Origin: Calothrix sp. PCC 7716
Lineage (GTDB): Bacteria; Cyanobacteriota; Cyanobacteriia; Cyanobacteriales; Nostocaceae
Assembly (NCBI RefSeq): GCF_019977735.1
Contig: NZ_AP025018.1
Span: 6,514,580 to 6,578,579, forward strand
Length of the DNA stretch: 64,000 nucleotides
Direction: 5' to 3'
Shown here: one piece after another, positions 37,901 to 45,366 of the stretch
Position numbering within the stretch: position 1 is the stretch's first letter
Layout: the number at the start of each line of letters is the position of its first letter
Notes under the pieces: model-generated
Seen by the model: the letters and a program-made list of their open reading frames with translations, nothing else
Databases searched by the model: none
What the model was told of the DNA's origin: nothing
Made by a program: the position numbers and the translations under genes

Positions 37901-38842
37901 GAATAAACTCAATAATGCAGCAACTTGCTGTATATTAGAATCTAACTCTAACCAACTTAACTCAAACGCTGCTGAAACACCACGCTCTGCTGTACTTAAA
38001 CTTTTACACTTTGGATTTAATGCTTCTTGGTGCAATCGCTGCTCTTCCAACTGCTCCAACATTCTCGCCAAAGTAAAAGAGGGCAGTTTTTTAGCTTGAA
38101 TATACCGACCTACTAGTTCTATACCTAAAGGTAAATACCCTAACCATTTACATAATTCTTCTGCTGTTTCCCGCTCTTTATTTACTTTGCTTTCTCCAAT
38201 TAAATTTATTAATAATTGTAATGCTTCCTCTGGTAACAGTACATCAAGGGATATTTCTTCTATATTTGTATCAAGGTTTCGTGACCTAGTTGTTATCAAA
38301 ACACGGAAACGGTCATTAGTTGGTAAATACTCGGCAAAATTCTCTACATCTGTAACATCATCAAGTACTACCAATACTAAACCTTCTGCTGGGCGCCAAT
38401 TTTCCCAACACCATTTTACTTGCTCTTCAAGCGTAAGTAGTTGTTCTTGAAAATTTTTCTGCGGTACTTCTAAGTTTAAATAATTTTTAGCAAACGTAAG
38501 AATTTCTGTTGCAATATTAGATTCGCGAACACTAAACCAGCAAATACCACCAGGATAATCATTTTCATGTTCCCGTGCGTATTTTACAGCTAGTTCAGTT
38601 TTACCAACTCCACCCATCCCTGAAACAGCAGAAATAATGAGAGTGTTTGAAGTGTGTAATTTTTCGTGAATTGTGGCAAGTTCGTTACTGCGTCCAACAA
38701 AGTGCTTGGCGCCTGTATAAGGAATATGTTTTACTGGTGTGAAGGTTTCGTCAGGCGAATGATAATGGTTTCCTATGTAAGCTTTACCACCAGTAACATG
38801 AGTTTGGAAACCTGTGGCGCCGTCTTTAATTATTTGCTCCAT
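34964..38842 (-). CDS. NB-ARC/TPR (NLR-like) protein 2, very long TPR array
   Basis: 1292 residues from ATG at 38842 (MEQIIKDGAT); a TTG start at 38854 is less likely. Residues 6-28 hold KDGATGFQTHVTGGKAYIG, an almost exact counterpart of the C-terminal motif in the upstream HTH gene. The NB-ARC domain follows: P-loop GMGGVGKT (75-82), LVLVVLDDVT, RVLITTR, LPLGIEL. About 20 TPRs of 42 residues follow, nearly identical to each other, which suggests recent expansion. It closes like NB-ARC protein 1 (LGANHPNTI). The start is 15 bp after the partner stop. Likely an ATP-driven oligomerising sensor. Confidence 0.9.
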   Translation of the reverse strand: MEQIIKDGATGFQTHVTGGKAYIGNHYHSPDETFTPVKHIPYTGAKHFVGRSNELATIHEKLHTSNTLIISAVSGMGGVGKTELAVKYAREHENDYPGGICWFSVRESNIATEILTFAKNYLNLEVPQKNFQEQLLTLEEQVKWCWENWRPAEGLVLVVLDDVTDVENFAEYLPTNDRFRVLITTRSRNLDTNIEEISLDVLLPEEALQLLINLIGESKVNKERETAEELCKWLGYLPLGIELVGRYIQAKKLPSFTLARMLEQLEEQRLHQEALNPKCKSLSTAERGVSAAFELSWLELDSNIQQVAALLSLFASEVFAWEWVESTIKNLNWNVNDAEKAVGKLYRRHFVQCLEDENTYYYKIHPLIREFLQEKLKKYQEINELKQAFSSTFIEICKSISYSDFPTVVDFVNSVKNLIPHLAELALSWTDAVSDETLYLVFASLDIFYSEQGLYTLAEPWCQQCVSILQSRLGENHLHYAYSLNNLALLYYSQGKYDEAEPLYIHALELYKRLNRENDSDYAVSLNNLANLYYSQGKYDEAEPLYIHALELNKRLNRENHPEYANSLNGLALLYYSQGKYDEAGYLYKQALELNKRLNRENHPDYAAGLHNLALLYNFQGKYDEAESLYKQALELNKRLNRENHPDYTLSLNTLAGLYYSQGKYDKAEPLHKQALELCKHLNRENHPDYATSISNLALLYYSQGKYDEAEPLHKQVLELAKRILGENHPDYAISINNLALLYCSQGKYDEAESLYKQALELNKRILGENHPNYALSLNNLAQLYCSQGKYDEAEPLHKQVLELAKRILGENHPNYALSLNNLAQLYCSQGKYDEAEPLHKQVLELNKRILGENHPNYALSLNNLAQLYCSQGKYDEAEPLHKQVLELNKRILGENHPEYANSLNNLGSLYYSQGKYDEAEPLYKQVLELRKRILGENHPEYANSLNNLGSLYHSQGKYDEAESLYKQALELNKRLNRENHPDYALSLNNLALLCNSQGKYNEAELFYKQALELRKRTLGENHPEYANSLNNLGFIYYSQGKYDEAESLYIEALELNKRILGENHPNYALSLNNLAQLYNSQGKYDEAELLHKQALELRKRLNGENHPDYALSLNNLGSIYYFQGKYDEAEPLQKEVLELYKRLNGENHPDYALSLNNLALLYYSQRKYDEAEQLYIQALELNKRLNRENHPNYALNLNNLAALYGYQGKYDEAEQLYIQTLELTKRILGENHTHYALSMNNLANLYESQGKYDEAEPMYKQALKIALTSLGANHPNTITIRENLEQLQNNL

Positions 38843-38857
38843 AATATTAACCAATTA

Positions 38858-39319
38858 TCAAGATTTATGGATAGTATTTTCACCTATGTAAGCGGTTCCG
38901 CCTTCAACTTTAGTCTGCCAACCCCTGGCATTATCTTGGATAATTTGAGTCATAGTACTATAGTTGGCAGTTTTTGCATTATCAGGGGTACTATATTCTT
39001 CTTTCTCTTCTGGCACCGTTACTTCCTCTATTTCTACAATTTCTTCAATAGAAGGCGCCTCCTGTTTTTCTATATTTCCAATTTCTCGCCAATCTAATGT
39101 TAACGCATCACATATCGTTTTAAAGCCATCTAACTGAATTGGTTGGCGCGCAAAAAACTTTGTAACTGTAGTGCGAGATAACTGTATAGACTCCGCAAAT
39201 TTACTTTTTGACTCTTTTCCCAGCCTTTGCAACGCTTTTTCTGCTTTCTCTATACCTTGAGAAGAAGCAGTATAAGTTATTTTCTTCTTTGTTTTCGCGG
39301 GAAGGGTTAGGTCAGTCAT
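38858..39319 (-). CDS. HTH protein with C-terminal amyloid-like motif, partner of NB-ARC protein 2
   Basis: About 154 residues from ATG at 39319 (MTDLTLPAKTKKK). The N-terminal HTH (AEKALQRLGKESKSKFAESI, SRTTVTKFFARQPIQLDGFK, then WREIGNIE) is the type normally fused to the N-terminus of cyanobacterial NACHT or NB-ARC proteins. An acidic linker leads to TMTQIIQDNARGWQTKVEGG and AYIGE, the same motif as in NB-ARC protein 2 and in the partner at 33583. Thus the motif is carried here by a putative DNA-binding protein rather than a killing domain. Its HTH and upstream region are shared with the gene at 39688. Confidence 0.8.
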   Translation of the reverse strand: MTDLTLPAKTKKKITYTASSQGIEKAEKALQRLGKESKSKFAESIQLSRTTVTKFFARQPIQLDGFKTICDALTLDWREIGNIEKQEAPSIEEIVEIEEVTVPEEKEEYSTPDNAKTANYSTMTQIIQDNARGWQTKVEGGTAYIGENTIHKS

Positions 39320-39687
39320 AGTTAAAATAATTCTTATAAAAAATGATTTGCCCAATGACAACGCGTGCATAAGACAATCATAGAAAATTCATAAGTCTAT
39401 TAACAACAGAATCGCGGCGCCTATTAACAACACATCTACTCATCCCCCGTAGCTTTTAAAACTCAGCATTATTGATATGACCTAATAACCTGTTTAAATG
39501 ATGCAGCTTTCTTATACATAGCTACAGTAAAACTAACTTTATACTGAAATGAAAAAATTTATATAAAACTAATTTACTATCAAATTCATATATACCAAGC
39601 AACAAGTGTATAAGGTACCGAGGATTAGTAAACAGTGATGATAATCATGTAGTTGAATGGTGTAACTGTTTAGCAAGCTCATATTTT
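39320..39687. repeat. Upstream region and 250-bp repeat copy 1 (39427-39675)
   Basis: 39320-39420 closely matches 41164-41280 (the upstream region of the second HTH gene; shared ACAATCATAGAAAATxCA). 39427-39675 matches 41669-41912 with many identical strings (CCGTAGCTTTTAAAACTCAG, ATGATGATAATCAT). Together they show duplication of a promoter and spacer unit around the HTH genes. No gene inside. Confidence 0.7.
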
Positions 39688-41163
39688 CTACACTAGTACC
39701 TGGGAGCGGTCGCCTGGGCTATCTTCAAAAATGGCGCCTCGTTTAATTAAGTCTTGTTTGATAGACTGAGAAATTTCTTCATTATTTCTAAATTGAGTTT
39801 TTGTAACGTTGGCATTTTGGAGGTTGGCATTTTGGAGGTTGGCGCCGCTAAGGTTGGCACCGCTAAAATTGGCACCGTTGAAGTCGGTGTCACTGAGATC
39901 GGCATTCTGTAGGTTGGCATCTCGGAGGTCGGCGCCGATAAGGTTGGTGCCGCTGAAATTGGCATTTTGCAGCTTGGCATCTCGAAGGTCGGCGCCGCTA
40001 AGGTTGCTGTTGCTAAAGCTGGCGCGAGTCAGGTTGCTGTTGCTAAGACTAGCACCGCTAAGGTTGCTGCCGCTAAGGTCGGCATTGCTAAGATCGGCAT
40101 CGTTGATGCTGGTACGAATGAGGTTAGCATCTCGAAGGTTGGCACAAGTCAGGTTGGCGCGTCTGAGGTTAGTACCGATGAGGTTAGTCCGAATCAGGTT
40201 GGCGTAACTGAGGTTGGCATAGTTGGGGTTGGCACGGATAAGGTTGGCACCTGTGAGGTTGGCACGTATAAGGATGGTACCGATGAGGTTGGCACCAATA
40301 AGGTTGGCATTTTGGAGGTTGGCATTTCGCAGGTCAGCCCCGATGAGGTCGGCATAGCTGAGGTCGGCATCGCTAAAGTCGGCATCGATAAGGTCGGCAT
40401 TTCTAAGACTGGCGCTACTTAAATCAGCATCACTTAAATCGGCGCCTTTCAAGTTTCTACCTTCAGCTCCTTGAACTTTGATTTCTTCTACTAAACGCCA
40501 TTTATCGTTATGAACAGCATCATTGAGATGTTCGCTTAATACCTGAATATCTATAATACGAAAACTGTTAACCTCTGTAATATCTTTTGACTTGATACGA
40601 GACACAAGCTTTTGAATATCTTCTTGAGAGCCTTCAATAAATACTTTAATACTACCGGATTTAATATCCGTAACTATTATTGTGTCTCCTGAAGATTCTC
40701 TTAAGATTGTTTCTAAAATCAATTTAAAATTATTATCAACTGAATTTATATCACCTTCTAATTTGATACACGCTTTTGTTTGAGCGTGTTTATCAATCAC
40801 TGTAACTTGACGCTTGGTTGTCATCACTTGCCCTACCTCCTCCAATCTGCCTGAGATACTGCATTTTTCCTGTTCAGAGGAAATCGATACTTCTTTAAAG
40901 GGCGCCGATACTTCCAGTATCTCTGTAATTTCTTCCCATTTCAACTTCAAAGCATTACATATTCTTTTAAATGAATCAAGTTGAATGGGTTGGCGCCCAA
41001 AAAACTTCGTAACCGTGCTGCGAGATAACAGTTGAGACTCTGCAAAATTAGCTTTTGACTCAAACCCTAGCCTTCGTAATGCTTTCTCTGCTTTTTCTAC
41101 ACCTTTGATAGAAGCAGTGTAAGTTAATTTATTCTTTTTTGTCGTAAGGCTAAGGTCAGTCAT
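39688..41163 (-). CDS. HTH - TRADD-N-like - pentapeptide-repeat protein
   Basis: 491 residues. N-terminal HTH (about 20-85, SRSTVTKFFGRQPIQLDSFK) near-identical in type to the gene at 38858. Residues about 128-212 (ACIKLEGDINSVDNNFKLIL, then DIKSGSIKVFIEGSQEDIQK) resemble the TRADD-N-type adaptor domain reported in cyanobacterial conflict proteins: GDI, then an EGS-like strand. About 45 pentapeptides (238-465) and a GAIFEDSPGDR end follow. Divergent from a two-helix TRADD-associated membrane protein, so the two probably act together. No NTPase is fused. Confidence 0.75.
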   Translation of the reverse strand: MTDLSLTTKKNKLTYTASIKGVEKAEKALRRLGFESKANFAESQLLSRSTVTKFFGRQPIQLDSFKRICNALKLKWEEITEILEVSAPFKEVSISSEQEKCSISGRLEEVGQVMTTKRQVTVIDKHAQTKACIKLEGDINSVDNNFKLILETILRESSGDTIIVTDIKSGSIKVFIEGSQEDIQKLVSRIKSKDITEVNSFRIIDIQVLSEHLNDAVHNDKWRLVEEIKVQGAEGRNLKGADLSDADLSSASLRNADLIDADFSDADLSYADLIGADLRNANLQNANLIGANLIGTILIRANLTGANLIRANPNYANLSYANLIRTNLIGTNLRRANLTCANLRDANLIRTSINDADLSNADLSGSNLSGASLSNSNLTRASFSNSNLSGADLRDAKLQNANFSGTNLIGADLRDANLQNADLSDTDFNGANFSGANLSGANLQNANLQNANVTKTQFRNNEEISQSIKQDLIKRGAIFEDSPGDRSQVLV

Positions 41164-41292
41164 AGTTAAGATAACTTCTGTAAAAACTAATTTGCTCAGT
41201 CACAACGCGCGCATAAAGCAATCATAGAAAATCCACAAGTAATTTACAACACAATCACAGCGTAGTCAGTCTTACAGGGATTTGGGTCGATA

Positions 41293-41577
41293 TTGAAAGA
41301 GCAAAGCTTATCTTATTACCCCAAATTTATGAAATTTGAACTAAAAATTGCTCAAGAGCGCTTGCGTCAAGCACGTTACAGTTTTAACCTTGCTGTCGCT
41401 GCAACTACTGTCTCCTTCTTAATTAGTATCCTGGGTGGAGGGTTACTTCTGTCTAATAAAGCCTCCGAGGGTAGCATAGCAACAGCTGCGGGTTTATTTT
41501 CAAGTGTTGGTTTCGTTAAGTTAGCCAAAGACGCTAATGATAGACTCGACAAACTTCTGTCTGAATTGGATGATTAA
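41293..41577 (+). CDS. TRADD-N-associated two-helix membrane protein
   Basis: 94 residues from TTG 41293, or 82 from ATG 41329. A charged N-terminal helix (ELKIAQERLRQARYSFNLAV) runs into a first membrane segment (AATTVSFLISILGGGLLL). A second hydrophobic segment (TAAGLFSSVGFVKL) and a helix RLDKLLSELDD follow. This layout matches the small cyanobacterial TRADD-N-associated two-transmembrane family. It is divergent from the HTH/TRADD-N-like gene 130 bp away, a fitting partner. In such systems the membrane protein is thought to be the toxic or signalling end. Confidence 0.7.
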   Translation: MKEQSLSYYPKFMKFELKIAQERLRQARYSFNLAVAATTVSFLISILGGGLLLSNKASEGSIATAAGLFSSVGFVKLAKDANDRLDKLLSELDD

Positions 41578-41668
41578 TTTAATTACCGTACCAGTGGGTA
41601 AATTGCTTACTAGTTTGATTGTTCTCTTTGAAGGCGCCTATCTCTTTAGAACAACAAGAAGGCGCCCA

Positions 41669-41912
41669 TCAACAACCATCTACTCATTCTCCGTAGCTTT
41701 TAAAACTCAGCATTATCAATCTAACTTGTAACTCTGTTTAAATAATGCAGCATTATTATACATAGCAACAGCAAAAGCCAAGTTTATACTGAAAATGAAA
41801 AAGATTATATATAAAACTAATTTACTATAAAAGGCGCCTATATCAAGCAATACGTATATAGCACCGAGGGATTAGTAAATAATGATGATAATCATATAGT
41901 TAAGCAGTTATC
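41669..41912. repeat. 250-bp repeat copy 2
   Basis: Diverged direct copy of 39427-39675, same orientation, about 2.2 kb away. It flanks the module made of the HTH/TRADD-N-like gene and the membrane protein. Confidence 0.7.
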
Positions 41913-41924
41913 CGGCGCCGAGGG

Positions 41925-42359
41925 TTAAATTATGGCGCCATTACTATCCAGTTTGACTGAAGAACCATTTGGTAGGTTAACCGTAATCTCAAAACAGGCG
42001 CCCAACGCGCGCATATAAGTTACAAAATCATCCACGCACATGGGATGATTACAATCTTCAACATATTCAACCCATTCAGCATCTTTATTTACTGCCGCTG
42101 CAATTTGCTCTTGCGTCATATTACTAGATGAACGGGCGTCTCTTAATACTTGAGTGAGCATGATACGCATTGCCTCTTGTTGTCCAATAAGCTGCACTTC
42201 AGCAGTATCAGGAATGATGGAGTCAAGGAATTTTAGCACATCGGCGCCACTCGCTTCGCTCAAATTCAAAATTATGAATTCAAAATTCAAAATTAAGAAG
42301 TGACTTTGTACTATCTCATACTTGTGTAGATTAAGTACTTTTGAATTACCTCTTGCCAT
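41925..42359 (-). CDS. XRE-type regulator with repeat-derived leader
   Basis: Up to 144 residues. The C-terminal part (QVLRDARSSSNMTQEQIAAA, then WVEYVEDCNHPMCVDDFVTY) is a Cro/CI-type HTH of the kind used by antitoxin-like regulators. The first 35 or so residues (HFLILNFEFIILNL) are a translation of the local ATTCAAAATT repeat, so the natural start is probably lower, near SGADVLKFLDSIIPD or ATG about 42170. The gene end may have been invaded by the repeat. No toxin gene is adjacent. Confidence 0.6.
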   Translation of the reverse strand: MARGNSKVLNLHKYEIVQSHFLILNFEFIILNLSEASGADVLKFLDSIIPDTAEVQLIGQQEAMRIMLTQVLRDARSSSNMTQEQIAAAVNKDAEWVEYVEDCNHPMCVDDFVTYMRALGACFEITVNLPNGSSVKLDSNGAII

Positions 42360-42390
42360 TTTGAATTTTTTATTTTGAATTTTGAACTCG
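42243..42390. repeat. AAATTCAAAATT-type repeat at gene start
   Basis: Several copies of (A)ATTCAAAATT(A) in both orientations, at 42261-42299 and 42361-42390. The same short repeat occurs inside the coding sequence at about 52957-52990. Such repeats are common in cyanobacterial spacers. Confidence 0.6.
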
Positions 42391-43558
42391 AACGAAGTGA
42401 GCGGGGGGTTGGGGGATACGTCTCTAATATTAAATTGTGGCGCCCATATTCGGGTCTTTATCGTTGGGCTGTTTGTGGCGCCTGTCTTTACTGTTGGGTT
42501 ATGTGTGGTGCCAATCCTCAGTCTTTATCGTTAAGCTATTATGGGCACCTTCCACAAGCTTTTAGAAAAAGTTGTAAATTGTTATAAAAAACTAGTTGGT
42601 TGTCGTGTTCAGTGCCGTGCATTCTCCGCGTCGCTCCGCTAGCTGCGAAAGCACTGGTGGGTTGGTAAAAAGGGTTAGAAGTATTACACCGCGTAGCTTT
42701 CGCTCCGCTTCAGCAACGCTAGGTTATTTGTGTTCAGTGGCAGCTGTGGTTATTCAAAATTCTTGTATTCAGTGAGGTTTATGTTATTCGGTGGTTGTAA
42801 TGTTTAGTCGGCGCCTGTGTTATTCCAAATCTTGCGCTTCGTTGTAGTTGGCGCTTATCGGTATAAACAAGGCCACAAGCAAACACATAAACTACTAACA
42901 CTCAAGTTGCTCCGCGAGCAAGTAACTACAAATAAAACAGGCGCCCAATTGTTATTCCCAGTTACTCATAAATTCGGGCGCCTATGGTTATTCGCATCTG
43001 TAATAAATTCCGAGAACTGAAGCACTAAAGTACTTAAAACATCTTTGCAGCTGTGGTGTTCAGTGAAGTTCTCTTCCTGCGCTTCGCTGGCGGTTTGTTA
43101 TTCACAGTTACTCATAAATCCCGGTGTATGAGCGTTATTCTCAGCTATTCATAAATTCCGGCGCCTTCAGGTATTCCTAGTTCCTCATAGCTATCACGAA
43201 CAAACATACTGCCATTAAGCAGGTGCCCAAGCTATTAACAATACTCCAATAAAAAGATGCTTCAAGGGTTCAAAATACCCGCACCAATTATACATAACTT
43301 CGCAAATGATACAGGCGCCGATTAAACAAGCTTCGCGAATAAACAAATACAAATTAACGCGCGCTTCGCGAACAATACAGGAGCCGATTAAACAAACTTC
43401 GCGAATCAACAAATACAGATGAACTAAGCTTCGCGAGCAAACAACCTTCAATTAAAAAAAATATATAGCAACTTTAAAATATAGCAATACGAGTTTCTTC
43501 GGATACAAGATAAGGCGCCTATTGAATAACCTAATTGGTTGTCTAAACAAATTTAACT
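42391..43558. other. Repeat-rich non-coding region
   Basis: About 1.2 kb without credible genes. It carries many GGCGCC sites, phrases such as TATTC(A/C)xxTGxxGTT repeated between them, and, at 43310-43440, units of the form GCTTCGCGAA(T/C)(A/C)AACAA with the palindrome TTCGCGAA. Related units recur at 45460-46110. Confidence 0.5.
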
Positions 43559-44449
43559 GTGAATAACTCTCATTTATCGGCACCTTACCGTAACCACTTA
43601 TCCGCAACTGCAAAACTTACTATCAAACTAGGTCTTTTACAAAAAGAGGAATCACACCTTGATTACGGATGCGGTCGCGGTGGAGATGTCGAGCGCTTAC
43701 AAACAATGGGTTACAACTCGACGGGATGGGACCCTCACTACTTCCCAGGAAACAAAGAAACTGCGGATGTGGTGACAATGAATTACATTCTCAATGTGAT
43801 ACAAGATACCTCAGAGAGGCGCCAAGCTTTACTAACTGCTTGGAGTTTAACCAAAAAACGTTTGATTATATCCGCTAATGTTAGAGGCGCCGGACTCCAT
43901 GAAGGTGAAGTTACATCACTGGGAACTTTTACTAAATTCTTTAACCATATTGAATTAAAAGCATATATTGAAAGCACTCTAGGATATGAAACTGTAAAAC
44001 TAGATAAGGACAAGTTTGTAGTTAACCGCAGTGGTAAACAATTTGTTACACTCCACCATGACGAAGTAATTAATCGTGCTAACACTATTGCTTCTAAGGG
44101 ATGGATACCACCAATGGACTGTATTATCAAAGGATATTGTAATGACTTTAAACCTAGACCAGGCGCCGATTTTATCGACGATGGAGAATTCCCAGGTAGA
44201 GTTAGATATTACCGACTTTTATCTAAAACTCGCTCTCTTCCAAGTAAAAATGGTCAACTAGTTAGAGTTTTGCATATACGTGGTGGAAAAAATTCTGAAC
44301 ATATGCAATCTTGTATTGAAGCACTACGGCGCCGTAACCAAATAGCACAATTAAAATTTCATTGTATAGAACAAACGTTTTTGAATGAATTTCTTGGCGC
44401 CAGGAAGTTTGACTTCTTGGACTATGAAAATATTAAGATATACAAATAA
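43559..44449 (+). CDS. SAM-dependent methyltransferase similar to phosphorothioation-associated putative methyltransferases
   Basis: 296 residues from GTG 43559. HLDYGCGRGGDVERLQ is the SAM motif I, TGWDPHYFP the motif II acidic residue, and MNYILNVIQDTSERRQALLT the motif IV-V region. This wording (DYGCGRGxDV, GWDPxYxP, NxxYxxNVIxxxxER) is characteristic of the putative methyltransferase linked with DNA phosphorothioation (dnd) loci, although that family is usually longer. No dnd genes are nearby. It may act alone in DNA or small-molecule modification. Confidence 0.75.
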   Translation: MNNSHLSAPYRNHLSATAKLTIKLGLLQKEESHLDYGCGRGGDVERLQTMGYNSTGWDPHYFPGNKETADVVTMNYILNVIQDTSERRQALLTAWSLTKKRLIISANVRGAGLHEGEVTSLGTFTKFFNHIELKAYIESTLGYETVKLDKDKFVVNRSGKQFVTLHHDEVINRANTIASKGWIPPMDCIIKGYCNDFKPRPGADFIDDGEFPGRVRYYRLLSKTRSLPSKNGQLVRVLHIRGGKNSEHMQSCIEALRRRNQIAQLKFHCIEQTFLNEFLGARKFDFLDYENIKIYK

Positions 44450-45052
44450 TTAATTACCTTCGGGATAAAAAAGATGCAAGGAGTATTAAATTCTGCTTGT
44501 AACAACAAATAAATAACTTATAGTAAGCTTTGCATAGCAAAAATATAAAATATATTACTAACTATCATTATTAATACAACTACAAATAAAACAACGCGCT
44601 ATCACCAGCAGGCTTTGCTCGGTTACTTTTAGGGGGAGTAATGAGGAGTAAGGTTTTTAGCTTTTATATATGAAGGAGTTATTCTCAGTTATTCATCAAT
44701 TCCGGCGCCCTTGTTGTTTGTAAATAGTCGTGTTCAGTGTAGGTTAAATACTTTTTTTTTAGGAAAAGGTATTCCGAATTCTGTCCTCTTCTCAGCCTTC
44801 TCAATTGTAGCATACACCTTTAAACGTCAAGGGAGAGTTTCTAAACCTCTAACAATTACTAAGGAAATAGGCTTTTTAAAGAATTTCTAAGTTCGTCGTG
44901 CCTCCTCACTAAGAAATTCTACTAAAAACCGTATTCCCTAAGTAATTTTAACTCGGTAAGAAACACTAGACCCTTGACATTTAAAGGAACATATGCTGTG
45001 GAAAATGCAGGCTGAAGAGAAGATTCAGTTGTTGTTTTTGAGGATTTATAAA
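44450..45052. other. Spacer containing a long hairpin
   Basis: About 600 bp, no gene upstream of the small CDS at 45053. Holds the 94-bp inverted repeat at 44854-44947. Confidence 0.5.
44854..44947. repeat. 94-bp hairpin, 38-bp imperfect arms
   Basis: Arms 44854-44891 and 44910-44947 match at roughly 30 of 38 positions. The left arm begins AATTACTAAGGAAATA and the right arm ends TATTCCCTAAGTAATT; inner parts are AGAATTTCT and AGAAATTCT. The 18-base loop contains CGTGCCTCCTC. The nested mismatches look like a folded RNA or a decayed miniature element rather than a simple terminator. Confidence 0.6.
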
Positions 45053-45322
45053 ATGAAAACGATTGTTGAAATGAATTATAAAGGTTTCGTAATTAGAGTT
45101 GTAAAAACTGATGAGGTTATGGATGGGATTGATTATTGGAAATATAACTATGTTGCAGAACAGTGGATATATAGAAAAGAAATTGATATGGAAGAGTTAG
45201 GAGTTTGTTTTTACGGAAAAAATATGTTAGAAGCTGTTAAAGAATTAAGAGTTTGGATAGATATGATAGATAAGAATCGTACTAGATTTAAAGAAAAATA
45301 CGGGTATGATTTAGAGGATTAA
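45053..45322 (+). CDS. Small hypothetical protein
   Basis: 90 residues from ATG at 45053 (MKTIVEMNYKGFVIRVV), with TTGAGGA upstream; the longer frame to 44993 is less likely. Basic and acidic residues are mixed, no membrane segment, and the C-terminus is a charged helix (EAVKELRVWIDMIDKNRTRF). A clear terminator begins seven bases after the stop, which supports a real single-gene transcript. No family recognised. Confidence 0.65.
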   Translation: MKTIVEMNYKGFVIRVVKTDEVMDGIDYWKYNYVAEQWIYRKEIDMEELGVCFYGKNMLEAVKELRVWIDMIDKNRTRFKEKYGYDLED

Positions 45323-45328
45323 ATAAAG

Positions 45329-45366
45329 TATAAGGGTTTGGTTAATCCAAATCCTTATATTTTTTT
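45329..45366 (+). terminator. Rho-independent terminator
   Basis: TATAAGGGTTTGG (45329-45341) pairs with CCAAATCCTTATA (45347-45359), 13 pairs including one G-T, around a 5-base loop, and seven T follow (45360-45366). A textbook terminator for the gene at 45053-45322. Confidence 0.9.

Noticed and set aside
39809-40422. Plus-strand frames opposite the HTH/TRADD-N-like/pentapeptide gene
   Set aside because: Antisense of pentapeptide repeats, with monotonous composition and no start signals.
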